This document shows positions 46,711-48,477 of a stretch of 48,477 nucleotides of DNA, one piece after another. Position numbers and translations under genes: made by a program. A model generated the notes under the pieces. That model was not told where the DNA came from. It saw only the letters and a program-made list of their open reading frames with translations, and did not search any database. The DNA is from an uncultured Ruminococcus sp. GTDB lineage: Bacteria > Bacillota > Clostridia > Oscillospirales > CAG-272. The stretch lies in NCBI GenBank assembly GCA_902778725.1, contig CACYYS010000019.1:1-48477 (forward strand), read 5' to 3'. Positions within the stretch are counted from its first letter, which is position 1, and each line of letters begins with the position of its first letter.

Positions 46711-47832
46711 ATGAAAAAGCTTTCTGTCCTCCTCCTCCTTTGCGCGGCGCTCGTTTTCACGGCCTGTGCGCAGCCCGGAGGGGAGACCGATACCACGGCG
46801 CCGGAGACGGAGCCCGCCGTGACCGGCGCCGTCGCCGACCGCTCGGCGCTTTACAGCGGTCCGCTGGAGGAGAACGGCCGCTACCGGCTCCGCGCGCTCG
46901 ACTACGTGACCCTGCCCACCCTCTCCCTCACCGTGCCCGCGGAGATCCACACCGTGACGGAGGACGAGACGGCGGCTCAGATCGGCGGGATCCTGACCCG
47001 GTTCGCCGATAAGGAGATCCGTCTGGAGCGGGAGGTCCGCGTCGGCGATACCGTCAACATCAGCTACGTCGGGACGATCGACGGCGTCGCCTTCGAGGGC
47101 GGCTCGACCGGCGAGAGCGGGACCGACGTCGTGATCGGCTATACCTCCTATATCGACGACTTTCTCTATCAGCTCGTCGGCCACAGGCCGGGAGACCGGG
47201 TGGAGGTGAAGGTCACCTTCCCCGAGGACTACGGCAAGGAGGAGCTGAACGGCAAGGCGGCGGTCTTCGACACCACCGTCAACTATATCCTCTCCACGCC
47301 GGAGCTGACCGACGAGTTTGTCGGGGAGAACCTCTCCGGCTACGGCGTCTCCACGGCAAAGGAGTTTTACGATTTTATCCGGGAGGACTACGCCGACAGC
47401 AAGATCCGCACCTGGCTTGCCGGGCAGATCCGCGACGGGATCGCCGTGCGCGAGGTGCCGGAGGCCGTCGTGGACCATCAGGTCGAGCAGGCGGTGGAGT
47501 ATTACCGCAGCTACGCGGAGAGCTACGGGATGTCGTTTGAGACGTTTTTGAAGAATTACGCCGGCGTGACCGAAGAGGAATTCCGCGCCGAGAACAGAAA
47601 ACAGGGCGAGACGCAGGCGCGCTACGTCCTCGTCTGCCAGGCGATCGCCGAAAAAGGGGAGATCGTCACCGACGACGCGGCGGTCGCCGCCTACTTCAAG
47701 GCGCAGGCCGCGCATTACGGGAGCGAGGATTACAGCGGCTTTTACGCTTACTACGGCGCGCCGTTCGTGCGGCAGACGGTCATGCAGAACCAGGCGCTGG
47801 AGCTCCTGGTCGAAAAGATGATAAAGGGCTGA
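46711..47832 (+). CDS. Extracellular trigger-factor-like lipoprotein (FKBP PPIase)
   Basis: 373 residues from the ATG at 46711; an earlier in-frame start lacks the signal sequence. The lipobox is VFTAC. Residues about 95-200 are an FKBP-type prolyl isomerase domain (VRVGDTVNISYVGTIDGV, FEGGSTGES, FLYQLVGHRPGD). The rest is helical, as in the C-terminal chaperone arms of trigger factor (ELTDEFVGENLSGYGV, TEEEFRAENRK). The ribosome-binding N-domain is missing. It is thus an outward-facing folding helper for secreted proteins, comparable in role to PrsA. The cohesin-like gene starts 18 bp later, so the two are likely co-transcribed. Confidence 0.88.
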   Translation: MKKLSVLLLLCAALVFTACAQPGGETDTTAPETEPAVTGAVADRSALYSGPLEENGRYRLRALDYVTLPTLSLTVPAEIHTVTEDETAAQIGGILTRFADKEIRLEREVRVGDTVNISYVGTIDGVAFEGGSTGESGTDVVIGYTSYIDDFLYQLVGHRPGDRVEVKVTFPEDYGKEELNGKAAVFDTTVNYILSTPELTDEFVGENLSGYGVSTAKEFYDFIREDYADSKIRTWLAGQIRDGIAVREVPEAVVDHQVEQAVEYYRSYAESYGMSFETFLKNYAGVTEEEFRAENRKQGETQARYVLVCQAIAEKGEIVTDDAAVAAYFKAQAAHYGSEDYSGFYAYYGAPFVRQTVMQNQALELLVEKMIKG

Positions 47833-47850
47833 GGCTGAAAGGAGAAGGGT

Positions 47851-48477
47851 ATGAAACGGTCGTTCCGCCTCCCTGCGTTCTTTGTCGCGGCGTGGCTCTT
47901 TTTCGCCGCGTTCGCCCTCCCCGCCTTTGCGGAGGGCGGCGTGGCGCTCTCCGCCTCCTCCGCTGAGGGGACCGTCGGCGGGGAAGCGCGCGTCTCCCTG
48001 CGGGTGGAGAAAAACGCGGGCGTACGGTCTCTTTCCTTCGCGCTCGGGTATGATCCCGCCGTCCTCTCGCCCGTGCGGGCGGAGTACGGCGCGGACTTCG
48101 GCGACGATTACGCGACGCCGATCGTCCTCTCCGGCGAGGGGTCGATCCTCTTCAACCGCGTTTTTACCAAAGAGAACAAGACCGTCGGCGTCTTTGCCGA
48201 GGTGACCTTCCGGATCCTTTCCGCTCCGGCGGGGGAGACGGCGCTGACCCTCGCGCGCCGGGGGGAGAAGGGCTGGACGGTGCTCTCAAACGGCGCGGAA
48301 GCGGAGATGACCTTTAACAACGGGAAGATCACGGTCCGCCCGGCGGAAACGACGTCCGCCGCCCCGCTCGAAACGCAGAGCCCGCAGACTGCCGCGCCGG
48401 ACACCGCTGCGCCGGATACGACCGTCCCCGCGGGGACGCCCGGCGAGAGCGGGACCGCGGCCCCGGCAACGGGACCG
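47851..48477 (+). CDS. Secreted cohesin-like domain protein (truncated by window edge)
   Basis: 209 codons are visible and the frame is open at the edge. The start ATG follows AAAGGAG by 7 bp. A signal peptide (1-28, ending AFAE) leads to a ~130-residue domain (VSLRVEKNAGVRSLSFALGY, DPAVLSPV, GVFAEVTFRIL, NNGKITV). This matches the beta-sandwich of cohesin modules, which bind dockerins in cellulosome-like assemblies or act as plain adhesion domains. A Thr/Pro stalk follows (PQTAAPDTAAPDTT), ending at PATGP, possibly the beginning of a sorting signal. Whether it belongs to a scaffold cannot be told here; no dockerin is evident in the window. Confidence 0.8.
   Translation, partial: MKRSFRLPAFFVAAWLFFAAFALPAFAEGGVALSASSAEGTVGGEARVSLRVEKNAGVRSLSFALGYDPAVLSPVRAEYGADFGDDYATPIVLSGEGSILFNRVFTKENKTVGVFAEVTFRILSAPAGETALTLARRGEKGWTVLSNGAEAEMTFNNGKITVRPAETTSAAPLETQSPQTAAPDTAAPDTTVPAGTPGESGTAAPATGP

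Overview
The window looks like a piece of chromosome from an anaerobic, monoderm, GC-rich Firmicute of the Clostridia type found in guts and rumens. I base this on AGGAG ribosome sites, lipoboxes, Gram-positive sorting-signal tails, a glycyl radical enzyme with its activase (which needs anoxia), an SpoIIQ-like M23 protein, RadC and ComF, and a cohesin-like domain at the right edge. No rRNA, tRNA, CRISPR array, transposase or integrase was seen.

Left edge (1-3428): a tandem family of at least four secreted proteins (the first cut by the edge). Their last ~95 bp, encoding a sorting motif, membrane segment and Lys/Arg tail, are almost identical at DNA level. A gene remnant lies among them and a repeat-rich gap follows. 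Then come an acyl-CoA synthetase, a divergent membrane-bound XRE regulator and a metallophosphoesterase lipoprotein (3429-7680).

Centre (7941-33710): a carbohydrate-utilisation region. It holds a ribokinase plus a KpsF/GutQ-like SIS isomerase; an AlbA_2-type protein gene lying between 42-bp direct repeats of the SIS gene's 3' end; an operon of a DUF6259 hydrolase-like protein, a solute-binding protein, a beta-helix surface protein and a DUF4185 lipoprotein; a second PfkB kinase with an iron alcohol dehydrogenase and a fructose-6-phosphate-aldolase-like protein; a HTH-Fic protein; and a tight seven-gene run of two beta-helix+DUF4185 lipoproteins, an AraC regulator, acylating acetaldehyde dehydrogenase, 4-hydroxy-2-oxovalerate aldolase, a glycyl radical enzyme and its activase. 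As I recall, characterised DUF4185 proteins are GH183 endo-D-arabinanases. With kinase, arabinose-5-phosphate-isomerase-like and aldolase genes nearby, a D-arabinan/D-arabinose system ending in two-carbon metabolism is an attractive but unproven reading.

Right side (33934-48477): a CbxX/CfxQ AAA+ ATPase, a large Cys-rich secreted protein, glutathione peroxidase behind a palindromic operator, a CDF metal transporter, a 950-bp repeat mosaic containing hairpins whose stems covary between copies, a housekeeping operon (radC, a beta-helix membrane protein, NUDIX hydrolase, NAD(P)HX repair enzyme, comF), an M23 protein, a trigger-factor-like lipoprotein and a truncated cohesin-like protein.
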